Part shown: positions 24,790 to 32,818 of the stretch, piece after piece | Position numbering within the stretch: position 1 is the stretch's first letter | Layout of the letters: each line of letters starts with the position of its first letter | IMG/VR virus record: IMGVR_UViG_3300021938_000096 | Coordinates: 1-43,311 of that record | Reading direction: 5' to 3' (one strand) | Source of the DNA: a virus | Length of the DNA: 43,311 nt | Program-made: the position numbers and the translations under genes | Notes under the pieces: generated by a model | Seen by the model: the letters and a program-made list of their open reading frames with translations, nothing else | The model's database searches: none | What the model was told of the DNA's origin: nothing

Positions 24790-25584
24790 TTAGTCCTTGA
24801 ATTGTTCATCGAAGGCCTTTTGTGCGGCCTCTTCAGAGTTTTGATTGAGCGGGGCTTGCACCCTGCCCGTACCTTTTGGCGTTACCGCCGCTTCGAGTTG
24901 CTGTTTTCTTGTGGAAACAGGGGGTTTCACAGGTGCTTTTTTGGAATCCACGTAAAGCTGCAACATGCGCTTGGCATCCGACAACTCGTCCGATTGAGCC
25001 AACTGCCGGACTTCTGCGGGTTGGGATTGCTCCCAGTCCATGAAAGCTTTGGAGTTGCGCTCTTTCACCCAGTCACCGCCGACTACAGAGTCCAGCGCGA
25101 TGTCAATCTTCAGCCGAGGCATCAGACTTTCAACTTGCTGCGACACCAGTTTGTCGATGTCCGGGGTTCCCGTTCCTTTGAACTTGCCGAGAATCTTGTT
25201 CAGACCCTTGACCTGCATCTCTGCCAGTTCGGGAAATTCGGCCCGTAATTCCTCAAAGTCATCGGCTGTCACTTCCACACCCGAGGGTGTAGATTGAAGT
25301 TGGTTCAATACCCGTTCAATGCCGCCTATCTTTCCGAATGCTGTTCCAAAACTCTTGTCCTGCACGGCCTTCATTTCATCAATGAGGGACGCACGCTTCA
25401 CCAAGTCTTGGTATTGCTCTTCGGTAATCTGAGCGTATTTAGGGGCTTCAACCACTTCGGGTTCGGGTTCTGGTTTCTCTTCAGGTTCAGGCTTGTCCGG
25501 CGTTACCGTGGGACGTTCCCCAAACACATCATTGAAAGCATCACCATCACCGTCTTGATCGACCGATTCAATTTCTTCGTCCAT
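24790..25584 (-). CDS. Capsid scaffolding protein
   Basis: I prefer the ATG at 25584 (MDEEIESVDQDGDGDAFNDV) because GGAG lies six bases upstream; earlier in-frame starts at 25590 and 25596 (GTG) overlap that site. The 264-residue product is very acidic at the N-terminus, with a Pro/Glu stretch (DKPEPEEKPEPEPEVVE). It is then helical (SLIDEMKAVQDKSFGTAFGK) and ends with a basic/polar tail (GTGRVQAPLNQNSEEAAQKA). Acidic, helical, low-cysteine proteins encoded just before the capsid gene are typical podophage scaffolds that leave or are ejected before DNA packaging. A strong terminator hairpin sits directly before this gene. Confidence 0.85.
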   Translation of the reverse strand: MDEEIESVDQDGDGDAFNDVFGERPTVTPDKPEPEEKPEPEPEVVEAPKYAQITEEQYQDLVKRASLIDEMKAVQDKSFGTAFGKIGGIERVLNQLQSTPSGVEVTADDFEELRAEFPELAEMQVKGLNKILGKFKGTGTPDIDKLVSQQVESLMPRLKIDIALDSVVGGDWVKERNSKAFMDWEQSQPAEVRQLAQSDELSDAKRMLQLYVDSKKAPVKPPVSTRKQQLEAAVTPKGTGRVQAPLNQNSEEAAQKAFDEQFKD

Positions 25585-25596
25585 TACCATCTCCAC

Positions 25597-25622
25597 AAAA
25601 ACAAAAACCCTCTTTCGAGGGT
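25597..25622 (-). terminator. Intrinsic terminator directly before the scaffold gene
   Basis: On the minus strand ACCCTC, GAAA and GAGGGT form a perfect six-pair stem closed by a GNRA-type tetraloop, followed by TTTTGTTTTT. The U tract ends a few bases before the ribosome site of the scaffold gene. Transcripts from the portal gene would be partly stopped here, so scaffold and capsid expression needs read-through, antitermination, or another promoter that I do not see. Confidence 0.8.
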
Positions 25623-25674
25623 CTAATCAACAACCGGCGCGTTAACGTGGGTTGTCACCAAGTGCCGTGCTGGA

Positions 25675-25878
25675 TTACTCCAGGGCGGCGGGAACTTTGT
25701 CCAGGGCCATGCAAGCGCGAATCTCTGCGATTCGTCCTCTCAGCTTGGCCGCTTGGACTTCTGAAATATCGCCTTCAAGTTTGATGTGGAGTTCATCAAC
25801 CCGGCCTTCAAAATAGCGTGAAAGTTTTGACCACAGCGGCGTGTTGCGGTCGCTAAAGTCAATCTTGAATTGCGTCAT
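25675..25878 (-). CDS. Small protein coupled to the portal gene (67 aa)
   Basis: The ATG overlaps the portal stop as ATGA, indicating translational coupling. The sequence MTQFKIDFSDRNTPLWSKLS leads to a helical end (EVQAAKLRGRIAEIRACMAL). No motif is visible. It could be a small head-assembly factor. It is the last gene before the terminator at 25597-25622. Confidence 0.7.
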   Translation of the reverse strand: MTQFKIDFSDRNTPLWSKLSRYFEGRVDELHIKLEGDISEVQAAKLRGRIAEIRACMALDKVPAALE

Positions 25879-28187
25879 TCGGCAAACGCCTGTCCATTCG
25901 CAGCACGGCCAACGGGTTCAGTCGGAGGTGTCATAATCGGGTTCTGGTGCTTGTGAACATCAACGCTCAAAGCCTTGTCGGACAATTCACGTTGAACATT
26001 CAGCTTCATGGCGGTTTCAGCGAGTTGCGCCTTGATCGCGTCCAACTCTTTCTTGAGGCTGTTGTTTTCTTTGAACACTTCCAGTTCACGCTTGAGCGCC
26101 AGTTCTTTATCAGCGGACTCGGACTGGATCCGGGCACGTTCATTCAAAGCGTTCTGGTAGGCGGTGTCTCGATCCGTGTCCAGCTTGGACTTCTGCACAG
26201 AGGTCTGGTCGCGGCTGGCGGCAATCTTCTCTGCTGATTCAGCCCGCAACTTAGCTGCAGTGATGATGGGGTTCTCGGGTGGTGGCATGCTCGCCATCTT
26301 CGCCAGGTCTTCTTCGCTGTATTCCAGTTTTCTCGGGTCGAGACGCTTGGCACGCAGAATCTCAGTCACCACTTTCTTCGGGTCAATCCCGGCAGCAGGG
26401 TCTTTCGCCAGCGCGTAGAACTGAATCAAAGCCTGTTCTTGCACCGCTTTTTCAACCATGGCAATCGAGCCCTTGGCGTTGATCTGGAAGTCGCCCTTCT
26501 CATCTTCGGGCACGTCCTCGTCCAGCAATAGCCATTCGTACAGGTCGCGCACTACGGGGCCGGTGATGTTGTCATCCAAAATGTAGGCAACGGATCGAAG
26601 CAGGGTATGGGCATTGTTGTTCTGCAACTCTGCCGCACCAAAGGTTTCGGGCGAATCCGGGCCATCTCTTCCTTGGGTCACCAATGGAATGTTGGTCGCT
26701 TCTTCGGCCAATTTGAAAGCGTACTGGATCACGGCCATCAGTTGCGGGCCAAGATTGGGCAAGACCACGCTCATGAAAATCTTGCGGACATCATCCGTGA
26801 TGGCGTTGTCGGTCAGATACCAGAATTTACCCGGTGTCATATTCCAGTTGCCGTCCGCAGGAGTGATGGCACGTTGGTCGATTACTGTCTGCGCACCGGC
26901 ACTTTGACCGGCATTGTTCAATAGGGCACGGGTCGCGGCATTGACCATTTGTTGAGGCATGGCGACCTGTTCACCGGGACCAACACCCGCCCAAGAGCCT
27001 TCACGGCGTGACCACGGCATGGCCCGGTAAGGGAACTCGCCCGACTCCAGCGGATTGATCGTGGCGCGGATCACCGAATCATTTACTAAGGTGACAATTG
27101 CATTGACTTCGACCACATCGTCCGGCAAGTCCTCAATCCCAACTGCCCCCATGAGTACCATGTCCGCACGGCTAATGGTTCCGGTGAAGTGCCAGATTTC
27201 AAACGCGTTGCTCTTGTTGTGCTTGCGGTCGGATTCGTTGCACTTGTCCGGGCCTTGGGCAATGACCTTGTCAATTTGGCTGTTGATGTAGATCGGCTTA
27301 CCGTCTTTCAACATCTCTTTTTTAAGCGCCTTGAGCTTGGCATGGGTCAGCTTGTCGCGCTCAAAAATATAGCTGCCATCATGGATGCTTTCACCACATG
27401 AGGGATCGGGGAAAATGTCCCACGGCGAAACGCGGCGCATTCCCGGAGATACTGAGCGCTTGCGCTTGAGCATGCCTTGTTCACGGTACATCGTCGTTTT
27501 GAACTTGGGGAATGGGCTTTTCAGAACACCCACACCCAGACGAGCGGCGTCGTGCATCACCATCCGCATCTCGGCGGCGTAGTTGGATTCGACCATCCAG
27601 TCGTAGATACGCTTCTCGGCTTTCTCAGCGGCTTGCGCGGCCTCGTCCATCTTCATCTTGGTCACGTCCGCTACAGACGCTTGGGCCATCGCTTGCGGTT
27701 GTCCTGGCACTTGAGGGCCAGTCGGGCGCATCAAAGGCTGACCTTGGGCGTCCATCAAAAGCGTAGGATTATCCTTGTGCTTGATCAACTCGGGAACGGG
27801 AGTGGCTGACAGAGAAAAGGCTTTATCGTCCACCGGCAAAGCAATCTCACAGATTTTCGCTGCGCCCATGTCCACATATCGGCTGGTCATGCGGACAAAG
27901 GCCGATGACTTGCCATCGCTGGCCTTTTTGGTGTTGGCGTAAATCGGCCCGCTCATCGTCGTTGACTTAGACCAACGGGCGCTGTCGTTGCGGTTGGACT
28001 CGTCCAGACACAAATAAGCATCTTCACACGCCGCCCAGATTTCCTCGATACCCGAAGCGGTACGTCCTTGCACCGCTTCATCCCGCATGCTGGCGATGAC
28101 CAGACCAATCGCAGACAACAACACGTCATTTTCCACAGGCGTGCCAGTGTCCTTAAATTCATCTGGCATTTCTGGATCAAGATACAT
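25875..28187 (-). CDS. Portal protein
   Basis: The 770-residue product is of podophage portal type. It has an N-terminal helical region, DWMVESNYAAEMRMVMHDAA, a wing segment RRVSPWDIFPDPSCGESIHD, then FPYRAMPWSRREGSWAGVGP and EQVAMPQQMVNAATRALLNN, which match the core and stem of large portals. The C-terminal 170 residues are a long coiled coil (TYQNALNERARI-like text, then ELEVFKENNSLKKELDAIKA), fitting the barrel of P22-like or N4-like portals. AAGGA lies five bases before the ATG. It would form the dodecameric DNA channel at one capsid vertex. Confidence 0.9.
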   Translation of the reverse strand: MYLDPEMPDEFKDTGTPVENDVLLSAIGLVIASMRDEAVQGRTASGIEEIWAACEDAYLCLDESNRNDSARWSKSTTMSGPIYANTKKASDGKSSAFVRMTSRYVDMGAAKICEIALPVDDKAFSLSATPVPELIKHKDNPTLLMDAQGQPLMRPTGPQVPGQPQAMAQASVADVTKMKMDEAAQAAEKAEKRIYDWMVESNYAAEMRMVMHDAARLGVGVLKSPFPKFKTTMYREQGMLKRKRSVSPGMRRVSPWDIFPDPSCGESIHDGSYIFERDKLTHAKLKALKKEMLKDGKPIYINSQIDKVIAQGPDKCNESDRKHNKSNAFEIWHFTGTISRADMVLMGAVGIEDLPDDVVEVNAIVTLVNDSVIRATINPLESGEFPYRAMPWSRREGSWAGVGPGEQVAMPQQMVNAATRALLNNAGQSAGAQTVIDQRAITPADGNWNMTPGKFWYLTDNAITDDVRKIFMSVVLPNLGPQLMAVIQYAFKLAEEATNIPLVTQGRDGPDSPETFGAAELQNNNAHTLLRSVAYILDDNITGPVVRDLYEWLLLDEDVPEDEKGDFQINAKGSIAMVEKAVQEQALIQFYALAKDPAAGIDPKKVVTEILRAKRLDPRKLEYSEEDLAKMASMPPPENPIITAAKLRAESAEKIAASRDQTSVQKSKLDTDRDTAYQNALNERARIQSESADKELALKRELEVFKENNSLKKELDAIKAQLAETAMKLNVQRELSDKALSVDVHKHQNPIMTPPTEPVGRAANGQAFAE

Positions 28188-28195
28188 GGATGTCC

Positions 28196-29029
28196 TTATA
28201 TTCTTCGTATGTACAAACCACCGCCGCCACCTGTCGTGAGCGTGCCGGTGTAATCATTGCCATTCGGCCCGTAAACCACACCTGCCAGCACCTGGCTTGG
28301 CAATGGGTAAACAGCTCCAGCGAGTGAGAGAATCCCTGTAAAACCTGTTTCAACTTGTCCCGACAAACTCAGTGAGTAACTCGGGATGAAACTGCCCGTC
28401 GCCTGTGTCTGACCTGTACCCGACATGGACACGGAACCGACCGAAGTCATGGAGCCTGTGCTACCCGTCAACACGGAAGTGCTCAGCCCCGCCAACAACT
28501 GCGCGAGAACTGAACCCTGCGCCTGCGTCACTGTCTGACCGGCCACTGACAAAACCGTCGTTGCGACTAACGTCCCTTGACTCGTGGTTTCGGCCTGACC
28601 AGACAACTGAACAAACACGTCAGCAGTTGGCGTTACCGTCCCTTGCGATTCAGTTTCAGCCTGACCCGTGAGCGGGATAGCGAAGCTGACGCCAACACCG
28701 CCTTGTGACAATCCGCCGCTTTGGCCGGTAAAGGAAAAATTACTGTCCGGTACAAACGATCCCTGCGAGGATGTTTCGGATTGGCCCGTTAACTGAGCCA
28801 GCGTCGCCGTAGATGGCGTCAATGTTCCTTGTGAACTGGCTTCTTCCTGTCCCGTCAGGGCAGCAGAAGCAACAACACTTGGCGTTCCTTGAACTTGCGT
28901 TTCGGCCTGCCCGGACAAACCGAGCAAGATCGAAACACCAACTACCCCTTGGTTGTAGGACAGTGAAGCGCCTGAAAGCGCCGCACTGAAACTACTCCCT
29001 CCTGTCGTAAGGGCGAGTAGCAGGGACAT
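28196..29029 (-). CDS. Repeat-built virion appendage protein (GQxET..QGT repeats)
   Basis: The 277-residue product consists of about ten degenerate repeats of roughly 20-24 residues with consensus LSGQAETxSQGTLxP. Examples begin LSGQAETQVQGTPS, LTGQSETSSQGSFV, LTGQAETESQGTVT and LSGQAETTSQGTLV. The last unit is replaced by a Gly-rich end (TLTTGGGGGLYIRRI). Such short beta repeats suggest a fibrous beta-solenoid. The gene lies between the portal and a second appendage gene, so a head or neck fibre is likely. GGGAG eight bases upstream supports the start. Confidence 0.75.
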   Translation of the reverse strand: MSLLLALTTGGSSFSAALSGASLSYNQGVVGVSILLGLSGQAETQVQGTPSVVASAALTGQEEASSQGTLTPSTATLAQLTGQSETSSQGSFVPDSNFSFTGQSGGLSQGGVGVSFAIPLTGQAETESQGTVTPTADVFVQLSGQAETTSQGTLVATTVLSVAGQTVTQAQGSVLAQLLAGLSTSVLTGSTGSMTSVGSVSMSGTGQTQATGSFIPSYSLSLSGQVETGFTGILSLAGAVYPLPSQVLAGVVYGPNGNDYTGTLTTGGGGGLYIRRI

Positions 29030-29034
29030 TCAGC

Positions 29035-30522
29035 TTACTCCCAGCCGTAGTCGTACGTCACGACGTGGGCGACTACGCCCGCACTTGCTGCTGTGGTTCC
29101 GATGTTCTTCCTTACCAGGTTAACATACTCACCCGGGTTGACGTAGATAGGGTTCTGGAACTGAACACTACGTACCTGCTGCACTACCTCTGTACCTGCA
29201 GCTTGGGTGACCGCGATGACCTGAATGAACGGTAGCGCGATACGGCGGAATGCTTTGGTGTTGGCTGAATCGGCTGTGGCCAATGAAACCGCTGTACCGC
29301 CGAAAGCCAAGGACCATTGGCCAATGAGCGCCGTGTTACCGACCAGGGTCGTTTGGATATAGCTGGATAGCGACACGCCGGTGATAACCAGCCTACGCCC
29401 TGGAATGTTAACCGTCGGTGCGGGAACCTGATAGCTGCTAACAATACCGTCAGTATTGACCGCAACGGTGAATGTTTCCCAGAACTGACCACCCAAACCC
29501 GCGCCCAGGACTTGGGTGGTATTCGTAATCACGTTGGCTGTCGGGTTACCACTGTTACCGTAGTTTGCCAGCGAACCCATTGTTCCGCCAGACAGACCTT
29601 GATACGAGCCGTAGATACGATTACCTATTTGAGCCAACGTGTTCGCAGTTGTGACCCCGCCAAGACGAACAGAATAGGCATTAAAAGCCGCCTGTAGTGC
29701 TGCTGCGCCCGCACCACCCGTAATTCGCTGACCCATGAACCATCTAACGCCCGCGCCCAAACTGATACGTCCATTTCCAGTAGGCAGATGAATACCGCCC
29801 AAAAGAACAGCACCCGTACCGTCATTCACCCAGAAATTGGCGTCAACTGCGCTCATGTAAACGATGAACTGATAACGCTTGTTGTTGGTGTACGTCCATG
29901 TGCCCGTATTGTTAGGCCCCGTAAATACGCCGGTATTTGTCTCAGTACCGTTGATAGAGGTTACGCCCTGGAGACCAGCAGATGTCAGACGGAAGAACAC
30001 GCCGTCCGTTGGTGCCGTGGTAGCCGATGCGATGATCGGAGTGAATCCGAACTCGACGAAGTTGTTAGCGCTGGGTTGGTTGCTGAAGGAGACTTCGACG
30101 TCACCAGACAAAGTGTTAACACCGATGTTTGGAAAACTCGCATACGTCTGCAAGTATGTGCCTGTCGTTGTTGTGGTGATGGAGGTGCTGTTTGGGATGA
30201 ACTGCCCCGCAGTCCAAGAGGGCACCATCGTAGTAGTGACACCCTGGTGTTTACCCGTATTTTGCGCGGTGTAGTTGAACACCTCCTCGTCGAGCATCGT
30301 ATCTACCGACACACGGCTACGATAATCAACGTCCGCTTCAGGAGAGTAGAGAACAGGTACCGCTGTGATATACCCGCCGTCAACCTCGGAGAACACACGG
30401 CCAGCGCCGACGTTGTTCGGATTGCTGATGACGTTTGTTTCAGCGATGACCTTTAGTTGGTTAGTACCGGCCACTTCAGCCACGTTACCGGAGGTATTAC
30501 CCTCGATGCGAAAACCTGCCAT
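29035..30522 (-). CDS. Large virion surface protein (495 aa)
   Basis: The gene has an AAGGAG site six bases before MAGFRIEGNTSGNVAEV, an N-terminus I associate with structural proteins of diverse tailed phages. The body is beta-rich and lectin-like (VEVSFSNQPSANNFVEFGFT, GVFFRLTSAGLQG, RYQFIVYMSAVDANFWVNDG), resembling a jelly-roll concanavalin-type fold. The C-terminus includes RRLVITGVSLSSY and PIYVNPGEYVNLV, a second sandwich. It probably forms a decoration, head fibre or neck appendage that could bind the cell surface; this is inferred. Confidence 0.7.
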   Translation of the reverse strand: MAGFRIEGNTSGNVAEVAGTNQLKVIAETNVISNPNNVGAGRVFSEVDGGYITAVPVLYSPEADVDYRSRVSVDTMLDEEVFNYTAQNTGKHQGVTTTMVPSWTAGQFIPNSTSITTTTTGTYLQTYASFPNIGVNTLSGDVEVSFSNQPSANNFVEFGFTPIIASATTAPTDGVFFRLTSAGLQGVTSINGTETNTGVFTGPNNTGTWTYTNNKRYQFIVYMSAVDANFWVNDGTGAVLLGGIHLPTGNGRISLGAGVRWFMGQRITGGAGAAALQAAFNAYSVRLGGVTTANTLAQIGNRIYGSYQGLSGGTMGSLANYGNSGNPTANVITNTTQVLGAGLGGQFWETFTVAVNTDGIVSSYQVPAPTVNIPGRRLVITGVSLSSYIQTTLVGNTALIGQWSLAFGGTAVSLATADSANTKAFRRIALPFIQVIAVTQAAGTEVVQQVRSVQFQNPIYVNPGEYVNLVRKNIGTTAASAGVVAHVVTYDYGWE

Positions 30523-30534
30523 ATCAATCTCCTT

Positions 30535-30828
30535 TTAATCTGCCCAGACGTAACGCGCCTGAAACACACCTGTTAATCGTAGTTGGGTCGCCATCTGTGC
30601 GGTGAATCCGACCCCCGCAGTTATAGAGATACACTGCAAAGACACCCCGCCCAGCGGAAGCAACCGGTGCTCAACGGCGTTGTGCGTTGCCGTGCTGTCC
30701 ATACCCATCAGGTATATCTCTACCTTTGAACCGGAACTGATACCCGCATCAGCCACGACAGTGGTGTCGATGTTCGACCCCGGCACTGCGCCGAAGTCGA
30801 ACAAAATAGTACCCTGACCAGTTGCCAT
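30535..30828 (-). CDS. Small beta-rich virion protein (97 aa)
   Basis: The ATG shares a base with the previous stop (TGATG). The product MATGQGTILFDFGAVPGSNI continues with TVVADAGISSGSKVEIYLMG and RLTGVFQARYVWAD. Its size and strand pattern fit a small decoration or fibre-base domain. It lies in the fibre/decoration block between the terminase genes and the portal. Family unknown. Confidence 0.7.
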   Translation of the reverse strand: MATGQGTILFDFGAVPGSNIDTTVVADAGISSGSKVEIYLMGMDSTATHNAVEHRLLPLGGVSLQCISITAGVGFTAQMATQLRLTGVFQARYVWAD

Positions 30829-31277
30829 CAGGCAATACGGAACAAGCCGTTAGTAGAGTCATTCGTGGGCATGGTCAAACTGAAGTTGCCCGCCGTGATC
30901 GTCTGCGAACCAAAGGTGTACGTGCCCATCGCCTTATTGGACTGGGTGGAGTTGTACAGCAAGGCCGCATCGAATGGGCCAGCCGTTAAACCCGTCCAAG
31001 CAAATGAAGCGCTAGGCGTGGTGAATGCGGTTGTGCCAGTGCTTGATGGTGCAATCCAAGTGAAGGTCACGCCGCCAGCCGTGTAGCCTGCGCCCGTGAC
31101 TTCGTTGGTTGCGCTGTACGCCGTGGTTGCTGATCCGAGTGAAGCGGTTGTCAGAAACAACGCGGCCTTCCATGTATCGGCGGTGGTCGCACCACGGACA
31201 ACAGTCGTGCCCATAGCGTGAATGCCGTTCATTTGCTCGGTCTTAAAACTCGTTGCTAAAGATTGAGTGTTACTAAT
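30828..31277 (-). CDS. Small virion protein (149 aa), probable AUU start
   Basis: The first ATG (31232) lies inside a conserved-looking N-terminus: the frame upstream reads SNTQSLATSFKTEQ before MNGIHAMGTTVVRG, and the SFKxE...GIHxxGTT wording is what I recall for this kind of phage protein. A perfect AAGGAG (31284-31289) is six bases from an in-frame ATT at 31277, and no ATG, GTG or TTG is available there. An AUU start giving 149 residues is therefore my call. The product is Thr/Ala/Gly-rich and beta-type (ATNEVTGAGYTAGGVTFTWI). The start overlaps the end of the homing endonuclease gene. If AUU is not used, translation from 31232 gives 134 residues. Confidence 0.7.
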   Translation of the reverse strand: MSNTQSLATSFKTEQMNGIHAMGTTVVRGATTADTWKAALFLTTASLGSATTAYSATNEVTGAGYTAGGVTFTWIAPSSTGTTAFTTPSASFAWTGLTAGPFDAALLYNSTQSNKAMGTYTFGSQTITAGNFSLTMPTNDSTNGLFRIA

Positions 31278-32043
31278 TTTTGGCTCCTTGAGCGAAACGG
31301 AATTTCATTCCGCCCGCAGTTAAACGTTTACCTAAACAGACCTTACTAACTCCAGAAAAACAAATATTAGTTGCCTTTGCTGCTTCTAAAACAGAATCAA
31401 ATGTGCAAGCCAAATCAATACATTCAACTGGCTTTTTATTTTTCCCAGAGATGATTGCTGTAGTTTCAGCTGTGTGCCGAATACCCATGCGAGAGGCACT
31501 TAACTTGGCCCGACTTTCATCAGACCAAATTCGATTTCTTGCACTTTCACCAGCAGCTTTACTTCGTACTTCCTGATCAACAGCCGCGATTGCCTTTTTA
31601 AGGCTCTCTATTGCTTTAGCGCGAATCTCAGGTTTATCTATATACAACTGCTTCTTTAGCTGGCTCATTGCCGCGTTTTGCTCTGGCGTGCGTTTCTTGC
31701 CCGTATTGGCAATCCTGATCTTCTCAACCGTTTCGCTGGACGCTCTTTTCCCGACAGTAAACTCGCCGCCGTTTGTCTGGTTGTAATCTGGCTGGCGGTC
31801 AGCAATTACCAAACGCTCGACCAAAAAAGCATCTTCAACTCGTAAGCACGTTGCAATTTGAACCACTGAAAACGATTCAGAGCCATGCTTTGCAATAGCT
31901 CTATGAAAGTAAGTCACCGGCTTATTTTTAGCCTTCCAGCAATGCGCCATCCATCTAGTACGTAGTTTTTGGGATGTCAGTCCCACGTACGTCTTGCCAC
32001 TTTCATTGTGAGTAGCAATATAGATAATGGCCTGCTTAGTGAT
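31273..32043 (-). CDS. GIY-YIG homing endonuclease with NUMOD repeats, probable AUC start
   Basis: The frame reads TKQAIIYIATHNESGKTYVG, so the GIY (Tyr8) and YIG (Tyr19) strands are intact. They are followed by RTRW (Arg28-30), Glu76 in LVERLVIADR and an Asn-rich end (YNQTNGGE). Residues about 97-190 carry two NUMOD3-like units (GKRASSETVEKIRIANTGKK; SASRMGIRHTAETTAIISGK), and the C-terminus is a NUMOD1-like HTH (DSVLEAAKATNICFSGVSKV). No ATG, GTG or TTG precedes the GIY strand in frame; AGGA lies six bases before an ATC at 32043. The first usual start is a GTG inside the YIG motif (31986), which would remove the first catalytic Tyr. It is either an AUC-started gene or one that lost its start. 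It is a freestanding mobile gene placed between virion genes. Confidence 0.8.
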   Translation of the reverse strand: MTKQAIIYIATHNESGKTYVGLTSQKLRTRWMAHCWKAKNKPVTYFHRAIAKHGSESFSVVQIATCLRVEDAFLVERLVIADRQPDYNQTNGGEFTVGKRASSETVEKIRIANTGKKRTPEQNAAMSQLKKQLYIDKPEIRAKAIESLKKAIAAVDQEVRSKAAGESARNRIWSDESRAKLSASRMGIRHTAETTAIISGKNKKPVECIDLACTFDSVLEAAKATNICFSGVSKVCLGKRLTAGGMKFRFAQGAKN

Positions 32044-32046
32044 GAT

Positions 32047-32298
32047 TTATCCTAAGTTGCCCTGCACATTAAAAGCTGTACCTGGGGGGAGTTTGAAAAC
32101 ATCAGCGCCGCGCTTCACCAGCTTGTCGCCCAGAAAATAAGTCTCAACCAACGCAATGCCATCCGGCGAGAACTGCCAATCGACCTTACGGGTCAAGTCC
32201 TTCATGCGAAGGTTGACCATCTTTCCATCGATGGCCGCATAGATCATCGGCTCGTCTGTGGTGAACCGTGCCAATAGTTTTGCAATCAATAATTTCAT
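32047..32298 (-). CDS. Small phage protein (83 aa)
   Basis: The product MKLLIAKLLARFTTDEPMIY continues with AAIDGKMVNLRMKDLTRKVD and ends FKLPPGTAFNVQGNLG. It is beta-rich in the middle, and there is no membrane span beyond a short amphipathic N-terminal helix. The ATG overlaps the preceding stop. The homing endonuclease frame follows in the same reading frame directly after this gene's TAA. Function unknown; small proteins here are usually minor virion parts. Confidence 0.7.
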   Translation of the reverse strand: MKLLIAKLLARFTTDEPMIYAAIDGKMVNLRMKDLTRKVDWQFSPDGIALVETYFLGDKLVKRGADVFKLPPGTAFNVQGNLG

Positions 32299-32810
32299 GC
32301 GAATTTAGCCTTCAGGTCAGCGAGTGAATCACTCAATCGGGAATGGTCAGACATCAGATCGGCGTAAGCCTTTTTGCTGTTCATCAATTCATCATCGACG
32401 CTTTCCAGTTCGGCCTTCTTCGCCAAGATGGTGGCAGTCAGTGCGGCAATCTCCGCTGCCACTGCTGCCTTGGCATGCATGGCGTTGGTCGTGGCCGAAT
32501 CAGTCATGCGTTGCGATTCGGTTTTAGCTGCGTCAATGATCTCAGCCGCTGATTCAGTGGCTTCGGCGCGGGCTTGGGAAAGAATCTCAGCCGCCTTACC
32601 TTCGGCAAACTTGATTTCCGCCTTAATGCCTGCGAGTTGATCAACAGCTTTTGCGCATTCGGCTTCTGCTTTGGCGCGGGCGTCTTGTGCTTCTTTGCGG
32701 GCTGACTCCATCGAGCCGATACGGTCAAGCGCTTCTGAGGCTTGCTCGAACCCGCGCATTAGCGCGACTTGCCGCTTGAGAAAGTCGGCAGCTTCGGTTG
32801 CGTTGCTCAT
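32295..32810 (-). CDS. Coiled-coil protein (171 aa)
   Basis: Almost the whole protein is Ala/Glu/Lys-rich helix with heptad character (SARKEAQDARAKAEAECAKA through EIAALTATILAKKAELESVD). There is no signal sequence, membrane span or catalytic motif. It lies between the terminase and the decoration genes, and the downstream gene overlaps its stop. A chaperone-like, scaffolding or fibre-bundling role is possible. I cannot name a family. Confidence 0.7.
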   Translation of the reverse strand: MSNATEAADFLKRQVALMRGFEQASEALDRIGSMESARKEAQDARAKAEAECAKAVDQLAGIKAEIKFAEGKAAEILSQARAEATESAAEIIDAAKTESQRMTDSATTNAMHAKAAVAAEIAALTATILAKKAELESVDDELMNSKKAYADLMSDHSRLSDSLADLKAKFA

Positions 32811-32818
32811 GTTAGTCC

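Noticed and set aside
23795-24793. Long plus-strand open frame opposite the capsid gene
   Set aside because: It mirrors the capsid coding sequence, has no ribosome site and has unnatural composition. Antisense shadow.
31233-32046. Group I intron interrupting a virion gene, with the GIY-YIG gene inside
   Set aside because: The flanking genes do not look like halves of one protein: the upstream gene ends naturally and the downstream one has its own ribosome site. No intron core pairing was recognised. A freestanding endonuclease fits better.
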